Assembly (NCBI GenBank): GCA_020631315.1
Contig: JAHDHM010000033.1
Coordinates: 1-16,789, forward strand
From: Acidimicrobiales bacterium
GTDB taxonomy: Bacteria; Actinomycetota; Acidimicrobiia; Acidimicrobiales; Poriferisodaliceae
Direction of reading: 5' to 3'
DNA: 16,789 nucleotides
The position numbers were made by a program, and so were the translations under genes. The notes beneath the pieces were generated by a model. The model was not told the origin of the DNA. It saw only the letters and a program-made list of their open reading frames with translations, and did no database searches. Of the stretch, positions 7,859 through 14,700 are shown in pieces; the first letter of the stretch is position 1; each line of letters begins with the position of its first letter.

Positions 7859-9646
7859 TCAGAGAATCGTGACCTTGCCCGACGAGCCATCCACACGGAT
7901 GCGATCGCCGGTGCTGATCTTGTCGGTGCCGAAGCCGGTGCCGGTGACGGCGGGCACGCCGTACTCGCGGCACACGATCGCGGCGTGGCTCATCATCCCG
8001 CCGATGTCGGTGACACAGGCCTGGATCTTCGGGAAGACCGGCGCCCACCTCGGCGCCGTGATCGGAGCGACGAGGATCTCGCCCTCCTGGAGCTCGTTGA
8101 CCTGGTCGGGGCTGTACACGATGCGGGCGATGCCCTCGACCGCGCCCGGCGACGCCGCCATGCCGGTCAGCTCGTTCTCGGCCCCTTCGTCCGAACCCAG
8201 CCAGTTGTTCACCGACTCCGACGTGATGCCCCAGAGCATGATGGTGAACGGTTCGGTGATCACCTCGGGCGGTGCACCGAGCGCCTTCGGCGCCTGCCAG
8301 GCGTCGAGCTTCGCGTGGATCTCGCGACGCCGTGCGACGATCGGCGCCCAGTGCGACGCCGACGCCGTCGGGCTGTTCACCGCCCAGTTCGCGTAGTAGT
8401 CCCACAGCACCTCGTTCACCTCGTCACGACGGATGAAGAGGAGATCGCTCGCGTCGGAAAGGAGGCCGTCCTTCTCGAGGGTGGCACCGAGCTCGCGGAC
8501 CTTCCGCCACACGACCGACATCGTCCAGTGCTCGATGTAGAAGTTGTGGTTCTCGACGTAGGGGAACACGACGCGGGCAAGCCCCAACTTCCCGTCGAAG
8601 GCTTCACGGTCCTCGTCCGAGCCGAGAAGATCCCGGTACTCGGCGACCACCCGGTCGCGCTCGGCCCGAATGGCATCGATCGGGCGGCTGATGTCCTCAC
8701 CCGCCTCGATCCGTGCGATGTAGTCCTTGATGAAGCCGTACGGAACCTCGGTCTGCTCCACCCAGATCTGGTCGAAGTGGTAGAAGCCGTTCCCGGAGGT
8801 GAAGTTGAACCACGGATCCTTGGCCTCCTCCCATGCGGCCTGCCACTGCGCCCCGGCATCACCCTCGAGCACCACGTTCGTCGGGTCGTCGAACGCGCGG
8901 GCGATCCCGAGGTCGATGGCCTTCTGCGCCAATCCCTTCAGTTCCTCGTTCGGACGGAACAGGTCGACCTCGACACCGGCGACCATCTTCGCGATGCCGA
9001 GATCCGGGATCGATGGGAAGGCCTCCTTGCAGAAGCCGAAGAAGTCCAGGTATGCGGCGTACCCCAGATTCAGGAACTCGAAGTGGTAGCTCCATGCCTG
9101 GAGGATGAGGTCCTTGAAGCGGTTGTACTCGCTGATCAGCTTGGTCCCCGAGCCTTGCCCGACACCCCCGGTGATGACGTCCAGGTCCTCCATCTCCGGT
9201 AGCGGCGTGAAGTCGACGTTCTGGATCTCGTCGATGGTCGACTTCACCTTGCCGAGCCAGTTCTCATAGAGGCTGTCCCAGTTCCCGAAGTAGTGCCCGG
9301 CGCGCTCCATGAACTGCGGAACGCGGGCCTCGATCTTCGAGGGATCGACGCCGACGGGCGACAGGAATGCGTAGCCGTACAGAATCCGGAAGTCGACGCC
9401 ATCGGCCGGTGGGATCCGATAGTGCCGGCTGTTCATCTGGCTGAGCGTTGCGATCGCAGCCTCGAAGAAGGTTGCATCCCAGGGCGTCAATGCGCGCCCC
9501 CAATGCATCGAGTCCCAGAACCAGAAGCGGTCGTCCTCGTACTCCTTCCGGTGGTCGCTGAACGGGGACGAGTAGGAATACAACTCTTCCCACCCGTCGA
9601 CCCCTTCAGGTCCTTCGATCTCGAATGGGCTCGGAAAGCTGGTCAT
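7859..9646 (-). CDS. PEP-utilizing phosphohistidine-domain protein, phenylphosphate synthase protein 1-like
   Basis: This 595-residue protein has a long N-terminal region (about 1-485) rich in aromatic residues and helix, which I do not recognise as a named domain. A C-terminal PEP-synthase swivelling domain follows (about 491-595) with the phosphohistidine motif GGMMSHAAIVCRE (His554) and then GVPAVTGTG. There is no pyruvate-binding TIM barrel as in true PEP synthase. This layout matches the large subunit (protein 1) of phenylphosphate synthase and the substrate plus His domains of rifampin phosphotransferase-type enzymes. The expected role is to accept phosphate from the ATP-grasp subunit on His554 and pass it to an alcohol or phenol bound by the N-terminal region. 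GGGGG lies shortly before the ATG at 9646. The ATP-grasp partner is encoded just upstream (31-base gap). The acceptor substrate is unknown; a phenol is inferred from the operon. Confidence 0.87.
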   Translation of the reverse strand: MTSFPSPFEIEGPEGVDGWEELYSYSSPFSDHRKEYEDDRFWFWDSMHWGRALTPWDATFFEAAIATLSQMNSRHYRIPPADGVDFRILYGYAFLSPVGVDPSKIEARVPQFMERAGHYFGNWDSLYENWLGKVKSTIDEIQNVDFTPLPEMEDLDVITGGVGQGSGTKLISEYNRFKDLILQAWSYHFEFLNLGYAAYLDFFGFCKEAFPSIPDLGIAKMVAGVEVDLFRPNEELKGLAQKAIDLGIARAFDDPTNVVLEGDAGAQWQAAWEEAKDPWFNFTSGNGFYHFDQIWVEQTEVPYGFIKDYIARIEAGEDISRPIDAIRAERDRVVAEYRDLLGSDEDREAFDGKLGLARVVFPYVENHNFYIEHWTMSVVWRKVRELGATLEKDGLLSDASDLLFIRRDEVNEVLWDYYANWAVNSPTASASHWAPIVARRREIHAKLDAWQAPKALGAPPEVITEPFTIMLWGITSESVNNWLGSDEGAENELTGMAASPGAVEGIARIVYSPDQVNELQEGEILVAPITAPRWAPVFPKIQACVTDIGGMMSHAAIVCREYGVPAVTGTGFGTDKISTGDRIRVDGSSGKVTIL

Positions 9647-9677
9647 GTCGGGTCCCCCTGTGGATTCGAATATCTGG

Positions 9678-10841
9678 TCAGCTGTCGGTCTTGTTGTGGA
9701 GTGGCGACACCAGCGTCGAGACGATCGACGACATCGCGTCGTACCCGCCGCTCGTGACGGACTTCCGCGGCTTCTGCGACCAGACCGTCTCGGGTCGGCT
9801 CTGCAGCATCACCACGTTGTCACCGGCGGGCAGGTGCTTGTCGAGCGCCCACTCGACGTCCTGCGGGCAGCCGTAGTGCTGTTCGGCACGACGGGCGAGG
9901 ATCGCGATGGCGGTCAGGTCGTCGTCGGTGACGGCAGGGCTCGTGCGGCGGTCGCCGGTGATCTCGAGCTTCTCGACGGCACCGGCATCGGTGAGGCAGT
10001 ACTCGACGTGCTTGTCGGAGATGTCGCGGTGGATCACCTCACGGAGCACCTTGTCGACGAGGAAGTTGTCGGGTGTGACCTCGCCGGACACGACCGCCTC
10101 GCCGAGACCCCAGGAGGCGTCGATCGCCACTTGCGATCGGTCCCCGTTCGTCGGGTTGAGGGTGAACGCCACCCCCGAGGCGATCGGGTCGACCATCTTC
10201 TGCACGCCGACCGACATGGCGATCGCCTGGTGCAGGTAGCCCATGGAGTGCCGGTACGCGATCGCTCGATCGGTGAAGATCGACGACCAGCAGCGCCGGA
10301 CGTTCTCGACGACGGCGTCCGCTCCGACCACCCAGAGGAACGTGTCCTGCTGCCCGGCGAAGGAGGCGTCGGGTAGGTCCTCGGCGGTGGCCGACGAGCG
10401 AACCGCCACCGGGACGTCGTCGACGCCGCAGTGCTCTGACAGGGCCCGGTAGGCCTCACGGATGTCGGCGACGACGGACTCGGGAATGGCGACCGCTTCG
10501 ATGAGGCCGCGGATGCGCTCCGAGATCTGACGGTTGGCCGCGTGGTCGTCGTGGTCGATGCTCCGCAACAGCTCGTTCACGTCGGCCACGAGGGTCTCGT
10601 CGGACCAGATCTGGTCGTAGGCGACCGTGGTGACGGCGAATCCCGGGGGCACCGGCAACTCGGCCATCATCATCTCGCCGAGGCTGGCGTTCTTGCCACC
10701 GACGAACGGCTTGTGCTCCGGCCCGTAGCGATCGAACCAGACGATGTGATCGGTCATCTCGGCATCAACCCTTCTCGCGATGAACGAACGGACGGTCGGG
10801 AGCTCATGCTCCCAGTCCACGATCGGACACGACTCACACAT
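9678..10841 (-). CDS. PEP/pyruvate-binding ATP-grasp protein, phenylphosphate synthase protein 2-like
   Basis: This 387-residue protein corresponds to the ATP-binding (PPDK_N) part of PEP synthase alone. It has GGKNASLGEM (Lys50), VAVRSSATAEDLPDASFAGQ (Arg148), DPIASGVAFTLNP, WGLGEAVVSGEVTPDNF, and the closing QDVEWALD (Glu330) and LQSRPETVW (Gln347) of the ATP-grasp site. It would cleave ATP and pyrophosphorylate the histidine of the downstream-encoded subunit. Size and content match protein 2 of phenylphosphate synthase. The start at 10841 has a strong GAGAGGAG ribosome-binding site and gives a 28-residue extension beginning MCESCP. An internal ATG at 10757 (residue 29) would give the conventional N-terminus but has a poorer, distant GAAGGG. 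The gene begins 43 bases after the phosphatase stop. Confidence 0.87.
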   Translation of the reverse strand: MCESCPIVDWEHELPTVRSFIARRVDAEMTDHIVWFDRYGPEHKPFVGGKNASLGEMMMAELPVPPGFAVTTVAYDQIWSDETLVADVNELLRSIDHDDHAANRQISERIRGLIEAVAIPESVVADIREAYRALSEHCGVDDVPVAVRSSATAEDLPDASFAGQQDTFLWVVGADAVVENVRRCWSSIFTDRAIAYRHSMGYLHQAIAMSVGVQKMVDPIASGVAFTLNPTNGDRSQVAIDASWGLGEAVVSGEVTPDNFLVDKVLREVIHRDISDKHVEYCLTDAGAVEKLEITGDRRTSPAVTDDDLTAIAILARRAEQHYGCPQDVEWALDKHLPAGDNVVMLQSRPETVWSQKPRKSVTSGGYDAMSSIVSTLVSPLHNKTDS

Positions 10842-10884
10842 GGCCGGCGATCTCCTCTCGGGCTCTGGAACCGAAACCACTCGT

Positions 10885-11973
10885 TCACGCGTCCACCTCC
10901 GGGCCCGGGAAGCCGGTCCAGTCGTCGTCGACCTTCCAGGTGGGGAGGTGGTCGATCTGAGGCACCTTGACCTCTTGGACGCGGTTGCGGTAGGCGACGG
11001 TGGCGTCGCGACCGTTCACGGTGTGCTCGTCGTCTGCGAGGAGCTTCACGCGCACATGCTCGGTGTTGTAGGGCTCGCCGGGGTCGTATCCGAGGGCACT
11101 CACCGCGAACGCCCTGATGCAACCCGAGTGTGTTGCGATCGCCAGACGTGCGCCGGGGAACTCGGCCGACAACCGGTTGATGCCGGCCCAGAAACGGCGC
11201 ACGCACATGGCCGGGGGTTCGAAGTGGAGAAGCGGAATCGTCAGCCAGTGCTGGATCGGATCGCCGCCGCCCTGCTGGGTGCGCCAGAAGCGGTCCATCT
11301 CGACGACCCATTGCGGACGATCTCGTGCCGCCGATCGCTCGAACCCCTCGAGTAGCGAGCTGTACTCGCGGAAGGCGGCGGTCACGTCCTTGAGCCCGTC
11401 GGGGGCCACGAACCCGAAGTTGCGGAACTCGTTCGCGACGGCCGGCGGCTCGATCGAGATCTCCTTCTCGTACTGGGCGAGCCCGTCCACGAGACCCCGG
11501 TGGATGTGCTGGGCGGTCTCGGTGGCTCGAGCCGTCGCGGCGTGGCGGAACACGATCGTCTCACCGGACTTCATCCGTCGTGCCAACGTCTGGCCGACGC
11601 TGTGTGCCTGCCAGACCCCCTGCGGCGTGAGACCGGAGTCGGTCGAGTACCCCTGGGTCTCGCCGTGGCGGATCAGATAGACGTCGTTCCTCAGCGCCCG
11701 TGCCGACTGCGGCGGTGCCGAGATCTCCTTGTTGCGGTTGTCCTCGGTCAGCGCCTGCTGCTGGGCCAACGAGCCTCGTTGCCACAGCGGTTGCGCAGGC
11801 GCGGCCTCGTCATCTCGTGCCCGGAACTGCCGCAGGTAGAGCGGCTCACCGGTTTCATCCCGGTCGCCGGCGTCGGCGTCGTCGCGTGTCCGCTCGAGGT
11901 AGCGGGCGAGGTAGGCCGGTGCCCCGTGCCGGTCGGTGGAGGGGGTCGCGCCGTTGGCCGTCTCGTCGCTCAT
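10885..11973 (-). CDS. Histidine phosphatase family protein with N-terminal extension
   Basis: This 362-residue protein has a phosphoglycerate mutase-like histidine phosphatase domain from about residue 95. It shows LIRHGET (Arg102, nucleophile His103, Glu105), the second arginine region RHAATARATETA (Arg149) and the second histidine in ATHSGCIRAF (His282). The first 90 residues are charged and probably disordered, with two similar short segments, PAYLARYLERTRDD and PLYLRQFRARDDE. The ATG at 11973 overlaps the preceding dioxygenase stop (ATGA); there is no separate Shine-Dalgarno sequence, so translation is probably coupled. Placement directly before the split PEP-synthase pair suggests it removes the phosphate that the pair adds, releasing a catechol for ring cleavage. 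That role is inferred; the family also includes mutases and phosphatases of quite different substrates. Confidence 0.88.
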   Translation of the reverse strand: MSDETANGATPSTDRHGAPAYLARYLERTRDDADAGDRDETGEPLYLRQFRARDDEAAPAQPLWQRGSLAQQQALTEDNRNKEISAPPQSARALRNDVYLIRHGETQGYSTDSGLTPQGVWQAHSVGQTLARRMKSGETIVFRHAATARATETAQHIHRGLVDGLAQYEKEISIEPPAVANEFRNFGFVAPDGLKDVTAAFREYSSLLEGFERSAARDRPQWVVEMDRFWRTQQGGGDPIQHWLTIPLLHFEPPAMCVRRFWAGINRLSAEFPGARLAIATHSGCIRAFAVSALGYDPGEPYNTEHVRVKLLADDEHTVNGRDATVAYRNRVQEVKVPQIDHLPTWKVDDDWTGFPGPEVDA

Positions 11974-12890
11974 GAGTGCACCGACATGAATCCGGGGTCG
12001 ACCTGCCCCTTGTAGGTGAAGATGGCCCGGCCCATCTCGGCCTCGGTCCAGATGGTCGGCTCGTCGTCGGGGTCGAACCAGTAACCGCCCGTGTAGACCT
12101 CGTTCCGGTTGCCGGCGGGGTCGAAGAAGTAGAGCCCGCAGCCCCGGGTGGCGCCGTGGCGTGTCGGACCGGCGTCGATCTCGATGCCGTGGTACGCACA
12201 CACGTCGGCGGCGTGGCGGAGGTCGTTCCACTCGTCGACCCAGTAGGCGAGGTGGTGGAAGCCGCCGTCGGGCCCGGTGAGGAAGGCGATGTCGTGCGGG
12301 GTGTGGGTCCGCTCGAGGAACGTCGTGAGCTGATGGCCGTCGTCGGCGACGATCTGCTCGGTGAGGCGGAACTCCAGCACGTCGCTGAAGAACGTGGTGA
12401 TTCCGTCGACGTCCTCACACAGCAGGAAGATGTGGTCGAGGCGGGGCGGATGCATGCCCTTGAGACCATCGGGCGCTGGCGGCGGGTTGATCAGCGCCAG
12501 ACCGTTCCCGACCTGGAGCTGGCCGTGCTCGAGATCGATCACGTGGCCGCTGGGCGCGGTGAAACGGACGATGGTGCCCGAGGCGGGGTTCAGCGCACCC
12601 GGTGCGAATCGCTCGGTGGTGATGCCCGTCGCCTCGACGGCCTCGGCCAGGCGGTCGAGCTCGGCGAGCTCCATCACCTTGAACGCGAGCGAATCGAGCC
12701 CGTAGGTCGGCGCCTCGACCAGGACGAGCGAATGGTGCTGTTGCTCGTCCCAACCCTTCAGGAAGGTCCGCTCGGCCTCGGTTCGTGTCACGACGAGGCC
12801 GACGACCTCGGCGTAGTAGGCGGTCGCGAGTTGGAGGTCCGGCACCCGGACCTCGGCGTGCGACAGGCGGAGGATTCCCGGCGAGCTCAT
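11970..12890 (-). CDS. Catechol 2,3-dioxygenase (second copy), vicinal-oxygen-chelate extradiol family
   Basis: This 306-residue two-domain XylE-type protein contains the full extradiol signature TRH-x7-LY-x2-DPAGNRNE. By comparison with XylE, the iron ligands are His153 (RLDHIF), one of His212/213 (FHHLAYW) and Glu264 (RNEVY), with second-sphere His245 and Tyr254. It performs meta (extradiol) cleavage of a catechol to a yellow 2-hydroxymuconic semialdehyde-type product. The ATG at 12890 overlaps the stop of the first copy by four bases. It is clearly homologous over its length to the first copy (for example the LDF/LEF-RLTEQ segment, PHDIAF and GPTRHG), so the pair arose by tandem duplication. 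Whether the two differ in substrate or form a mixed oligomer cannot be told from sequence. Confidence 0.93.
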   Translation of the reverse strand: MSSPGILRLSHAEVRVPDLQLATAYYAEVVGLVVTRTEAERTFLKGWDEQQHHSLVLVEAPTYGLDSLAFKVMELAELDRLAEAVEATGITTERFAPGALNPASGTIVRFTAPSGHVIDLEHGQLQVGNGLALINPPPAPDGLKGMHPPRLDHIFLLCEDVDGITTFFSDVLEFRLTEQIVADDGHQLTTFLERTHTPHDIAFLTGPDGGFHHLAYWVDEWNDLRHAADVCAYHGIEIDAGPTRHGATRGCGLYFFDPAGNRNEVYTGGYWFDPDDEPTIWTEAEMGRAIFTYKGQVDPGFMSVHS

Positions 12891-13795
12891 GTGTGCACCG
12901 TCGCGAATCGGTGGTTCAGAACACCCTCGTAATAGAAGACGGCCCGGCCCTCCTGGTCGTTGGTCCACGTGATCGTCGGGAAGTCGGGGTCGGGGCGATA
13001 GCCGCCGGTGAAGACCTCGTTCCGCGTGCCCATCGGATCGAAGAAGTAGATCGTGTTGCCGCGTGTCAGCCCGTGACGTGTCGGTCCGACGTCGATCGTC
13101 ACACCGTTGTACGCCAGGATGTCCGCCGCACGCCGAACGTGATCCCAGTCGTCCAACCAGAAGGAGAAGTGGTGCAGCGCACCGTTGGGCCCCTGCACGA
13201 AGGCGATGTCATGCGGCTTCGCCGAACGCTCGAGGAACGCGATCGTCTGGTGCCCCTGCCCGTTGAGGAGCTGCTCGGTCAGGCGGAAGTCGAGAACGTC
13301 CTGGAAGAAGGCGGCGACCACGGGCACTTCCTCGGCATGGACGAGGAGATGGTCGATTCGTGGCGGAGCGATGCCGTTGAGTCCCATGGGGACGGGCGGA
13401 GGGTTTCGGAGTGGTAGCCGACCGCCGACCTTGTGCACATCGGCGACGAGTTCCATCTGCTGCCCGGACGGCAGCTCGAAGCGGATCGACTCACCCTGGC
13501 CGACCTCCTCGCCGTCGGCGACCCGCTCCACCGGGTGCCCAGCGGCCTCGATCCGGCCCTCGAACTCCTCGAGGTCGTCGGCGTGCTCGACCTTGAACGA
13601 GAAGCGATCCAGGCCGACCCTCGTGTCGTGACGAATGGCGAGGCAATGGTGGTCGCGCTCGTCCCAGCACTTCAGGAACAACCGGTCCTCGGTGCGCTCG
13701 GTGATCTCGAGCCCCATGACCTCCGTGTAGTACGCGGCCGCCAGCTCGAGATCGGTCGCCGTGATGTCCACATGGCTCAATCGGAGGATGCCCAT
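12887..13795 (-). CDS. Catechol 2,3-dioxygenase (first copy), vicinal-oxygen-chelate extradiol family
   Basis: This 302-residue XylE-type enzyme has N- and C-terminal vicinal-oxygen-chelate domains. The extradiol signature is intact: TRH-x7-IY-x2-DPMGTRNE. Likely iron ligands are His149 (RIDHLL), one of His208/209 (LHHFSFW) and Glu260 (RNEVF), with His241 and Tyr250 in the second sphere. It cleaves a catechol next to its hydroxyls using Fe(II) and O2. It is the first gene of the long operon and divergent from iclR. There is no Shine-Dalgarno sequence, but a TACGTT hexamer on the minus strand lies eight bases before the ATG, which suggests a leaderless or nearly leaderless transcript. The open frame extends upstream to 14014, but that part is antisense to iclR and not protein-like. 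Confidence 0.93.
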   Translation of the reverse strand: MGILRLSHVDITATDLELAAAYYTEVMGLEITERTEDRLFLKCWDERDHHCLAIRHDTRVGLDRFSFKVEHADDLEEFEGRIEAAGHPVERVADGEEVGQGESIRFELPSGQQMELVADVHKVGGRLPLRNPPPVPMGLNGIAPPRIDHLLVHAEEVPVVAAFFQDVLDFRLTEQLLNGQGHQTIAFLERSAKPHDIAFVQGPNGALHHFSFWLDDWDHVRRAADILAYNGVTIDVGPTRHGLTRGNTIYFFDPMGTRNEVFTGGYRPDPDFPTITWTNDQEGRAVFYYEGVLNHRFATVHT

Positions 13796-13803
13796 CAGCC
13801 GGG

Positions 13804-13809
13804 AACGTA
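13804..13809 (-). promoter_or_regulatory. Putative -10 hexamer (TACGTT) of the meta-cleavage operon
   Basis: On the minus strand TACGTT fits the actinobacterial TANNNT -10 pattern. It ends eight bases before the ATG of the first dioxygenase, so transcription would begin at or within a base or two of the start codon. The same hexamer occurs before the HAD gene at nearly the same distance from a shared 20-bp box. I see no good -35 element, as expected for an activator-dependent promoter. The start site itself is inferred. Confidence 0.55.
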
Positions 13810-13836
13810 TGGCAGCCGTCACATGCACGAAAGCGA

Positions 13837-13856
13837 CATCCCGCGGAGCGGGACGC
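13837..13856. promoter_or_regulatory. Putative IclR operator, copy 1
   Basis: The 20-base sequence contains a perfect 15-base dyad, TCCCGC-GGA-GCGGGA (13839-13853), with six-base arms. An exact reverse-complement copy lies at 14640-14659. Copy 1 is in the iclR/dioxygenase intergenic region. It overlaps the -35 to -10 spacer of iclR, suggesting autorepression. It ends 27 bases before the -10 hexamer of the operon on the minus strand, centred near -50, suggesting activation. Binding by the adjacent IclR protein is inferred from position. Confidence 0.65.
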
Positions 13857-13859
13857 GGA

Positions 13860-13865
13860 TAGGAT
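13860..13865 (+). promoter_or_regulatory. Putative -10 hexamer (TAGGAT) of iclR, leaderless
   Basis: TAGGAT fits TANNNT and ends six bases before the GTG start at 13872, so the mRNA would begin at the start codon. AGGA inside the hexamer could be misread as a ribosome-binding site at similar distance; the two readings overlap. Operator copy 1 sits directly upstream (13837-13856) and would block polymerase when occupied. Confidence 0.5.
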
Positions 13866-13871
13866 GGGACG

Positions 13872-14660
13872 GTGCCCCGCAATCGACTGTCGTCCGTGGC
13901 GAACGCCGCACGCGCCGTGAAGGCCTTCTCTGCTGCGAGCCCGACCTGGGGTGTCTCCGAACTCGCTGCACACCTCGACCTCTCGACCTCGTCGACCCAT
14001 CGAATCCTGAGCACGTTGCGCGACGAGGGCGTCCTCGATCAGGATCCGACGACGGGGAGATACCGGCTCGGGCTGTCGGTGTTCGACATGGCTGCGGCGA
14101 TGCCGAAGCAGCGGTCGCTCCACGAGGCGGTTCTCGTCTCGATGACCGAGCTCCGAGCGCGCACGGGTGAGACGGTGCAGGTCGGCGTGCTCGACGGCCG
14201 AGAGGTCGTCTACGTCGAGCGCCTCGACAGCCCCAGCACGCTTCGGGTCTTCACCGAACTCGGCCGTCGGGCGGGGGCCCACCGCACCAGTTCGGGCAAG
14301 GCGATCCTCGCCCACCTCCCCACCGGGCGCCGCGAGCATCTCCTGAACGGCTGGACCCTCGACACACCGACACCTCACACGATCGGCTCGGTTCCGGCGC
14401 TCCGGGACGAGCTCCGCAGCATCCGGCGCCGCGGCTACGCCGAGAACCGGGAGGAGTCCGAACCCGGCGTGGTCTCGGTCGCCGCACCGATCCGCGACGT
14501 CGGCGGTCGTGCCGTCGCAGCCCTCAGCCTCGCCGGACCCAAAGACCGGATCGACCCCCACCGGACGGAGTTCGCTCGGGTCGTGATGTCACTCGCACGC
14601 GTCACCTCCCGACAGATGGGGTGGACAGAGCAGCCAACAGCGTCCCGCTCCGCGGGATGA
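13872..14660 (+). CDS. IclR-family transcriptional regulator
   Basis: This 262-residue protein has an N-terminal winged helix-turn-helix (about residues 8-65: VSELAAHLDLSTSSTHRILS as recognition region, then the DPTTGRYRLG wing). The C-terminal IclR effector domain has VQVGVLDGREVVYVERL, the AHRTSSGKAILAH segment typical of the family, and VVSVAAPIRD near the end. Family members commonly control aromatic catabolism as activators or repressors responding to a pathway compound. It begins with GTG at 13872, is divergent from the operon and shares a 76-base intergenic region with it. Its last six codons and stop encode the second copy of the 20-base operator box, so the coding end doubles as a regulatory site for the next gene. 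The effector is unknown. Confidence 0.95.
   Translation: MPRNRLSSVANAARAVKAFSAASPTWGVSELAAHLDLSTSSTHRILSTLRDEGVLDQDPTTGRYRLGLSVFDMAAAMPKQRSLHEAVLVSMTELRARTGETVQVGVLDGREVVYVERLDSPSTLRVFTELGRRAGAHRTSSGKAILAHLPTGRREHLLNGWTLDTPTPHTIGSVPALRDELRSIRRRGYAENREESEPGVVSVAAPIRDVGGRAVAALSLAGPKDRIDPHRTEFARVVMSLARVTSRQMGWTEQPTASRSAG
14640..14659. promoter_or_regulatory. Putative IclR operator, copy 2 (within the iclR 3' end)
   Basis: This is an exact reverse complement of the box at 13837-13856 over 20 bases, with dyad core TCCCGC-TCC-GCGGGA at 14643-14657. It covers the last codons and stop of iclR. Relative to the HAD gene it has the same orientation and nearly the same spacing (28 bases) to a TACGTT hexamer as copy 1 has to the dioxygenase operon. 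This argues that it is a working site and not a coding coincidence. Confidence 0.6.
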
Positions 14661-14687
14661 TGATCAGGCGAGTCGCGGCGACGGCCC

Positions 14688-14693
14688 TACGTT
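14688..14693 (+). promoter_or_regulatory. Putative -10 hexamer (TACGTT) of the HAD hydrolase gene, leaderless
   Basis: TACGTT ends seven bases before the ATG at 14701. It is the same hexamer as that upstream of the meta-cleavage operon. There is no Shine-Dalgarno sequence before the ATG, which supports a leaderless transcript. The hexamer also overlaps an in-frame TTG at 14692, which argues against that TTG as the start codon. Confidence 0.5.
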
Positions 14694-14700
14694 GTCGATC

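Noticed and set aside
7793..9202. Long plus-strand open frame (469 codons) opposite the phosphohistidine subunit gene
   Set aside because: It is antisense to a protein with clear PEP-synthase motifs, and its composition (strings of Arg, Asp, Val, Leu and His) is typical of reverse frames in high-GC DNA. No domain is recognisable.
9678..10841. Annotation of the ATP-grasp protein as a truncated PEP synthase pseudogene
   Set aside because: All ATP-site motifs are present, the frame is intact, and the missing His domain is supplied by the next gene in the known two-subunit arrangement.
11976..12932. Plus-strand open frame of 318 codons opposite the second catechol dioxygenase
   Set aside because: It mirrors the real gene almost exactly and shows no motif. 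Long antisense frames are expected at this GC content.
13801..13860. Small gene or RNA in the iclR/dioxygenase intergenic region
   Set aside because: The 76-base gap is accounted for by two divergent -10 hexamers and the palindromic box; there is no room for more.
14692..14700. TTG start for the HAD gene, three codons upstream of the ATG
   Set aside because: The TTG overlaps the TACGTT hexamer and has no ribosome-binding site; the ATG at 14701 has the leaderless spacing.
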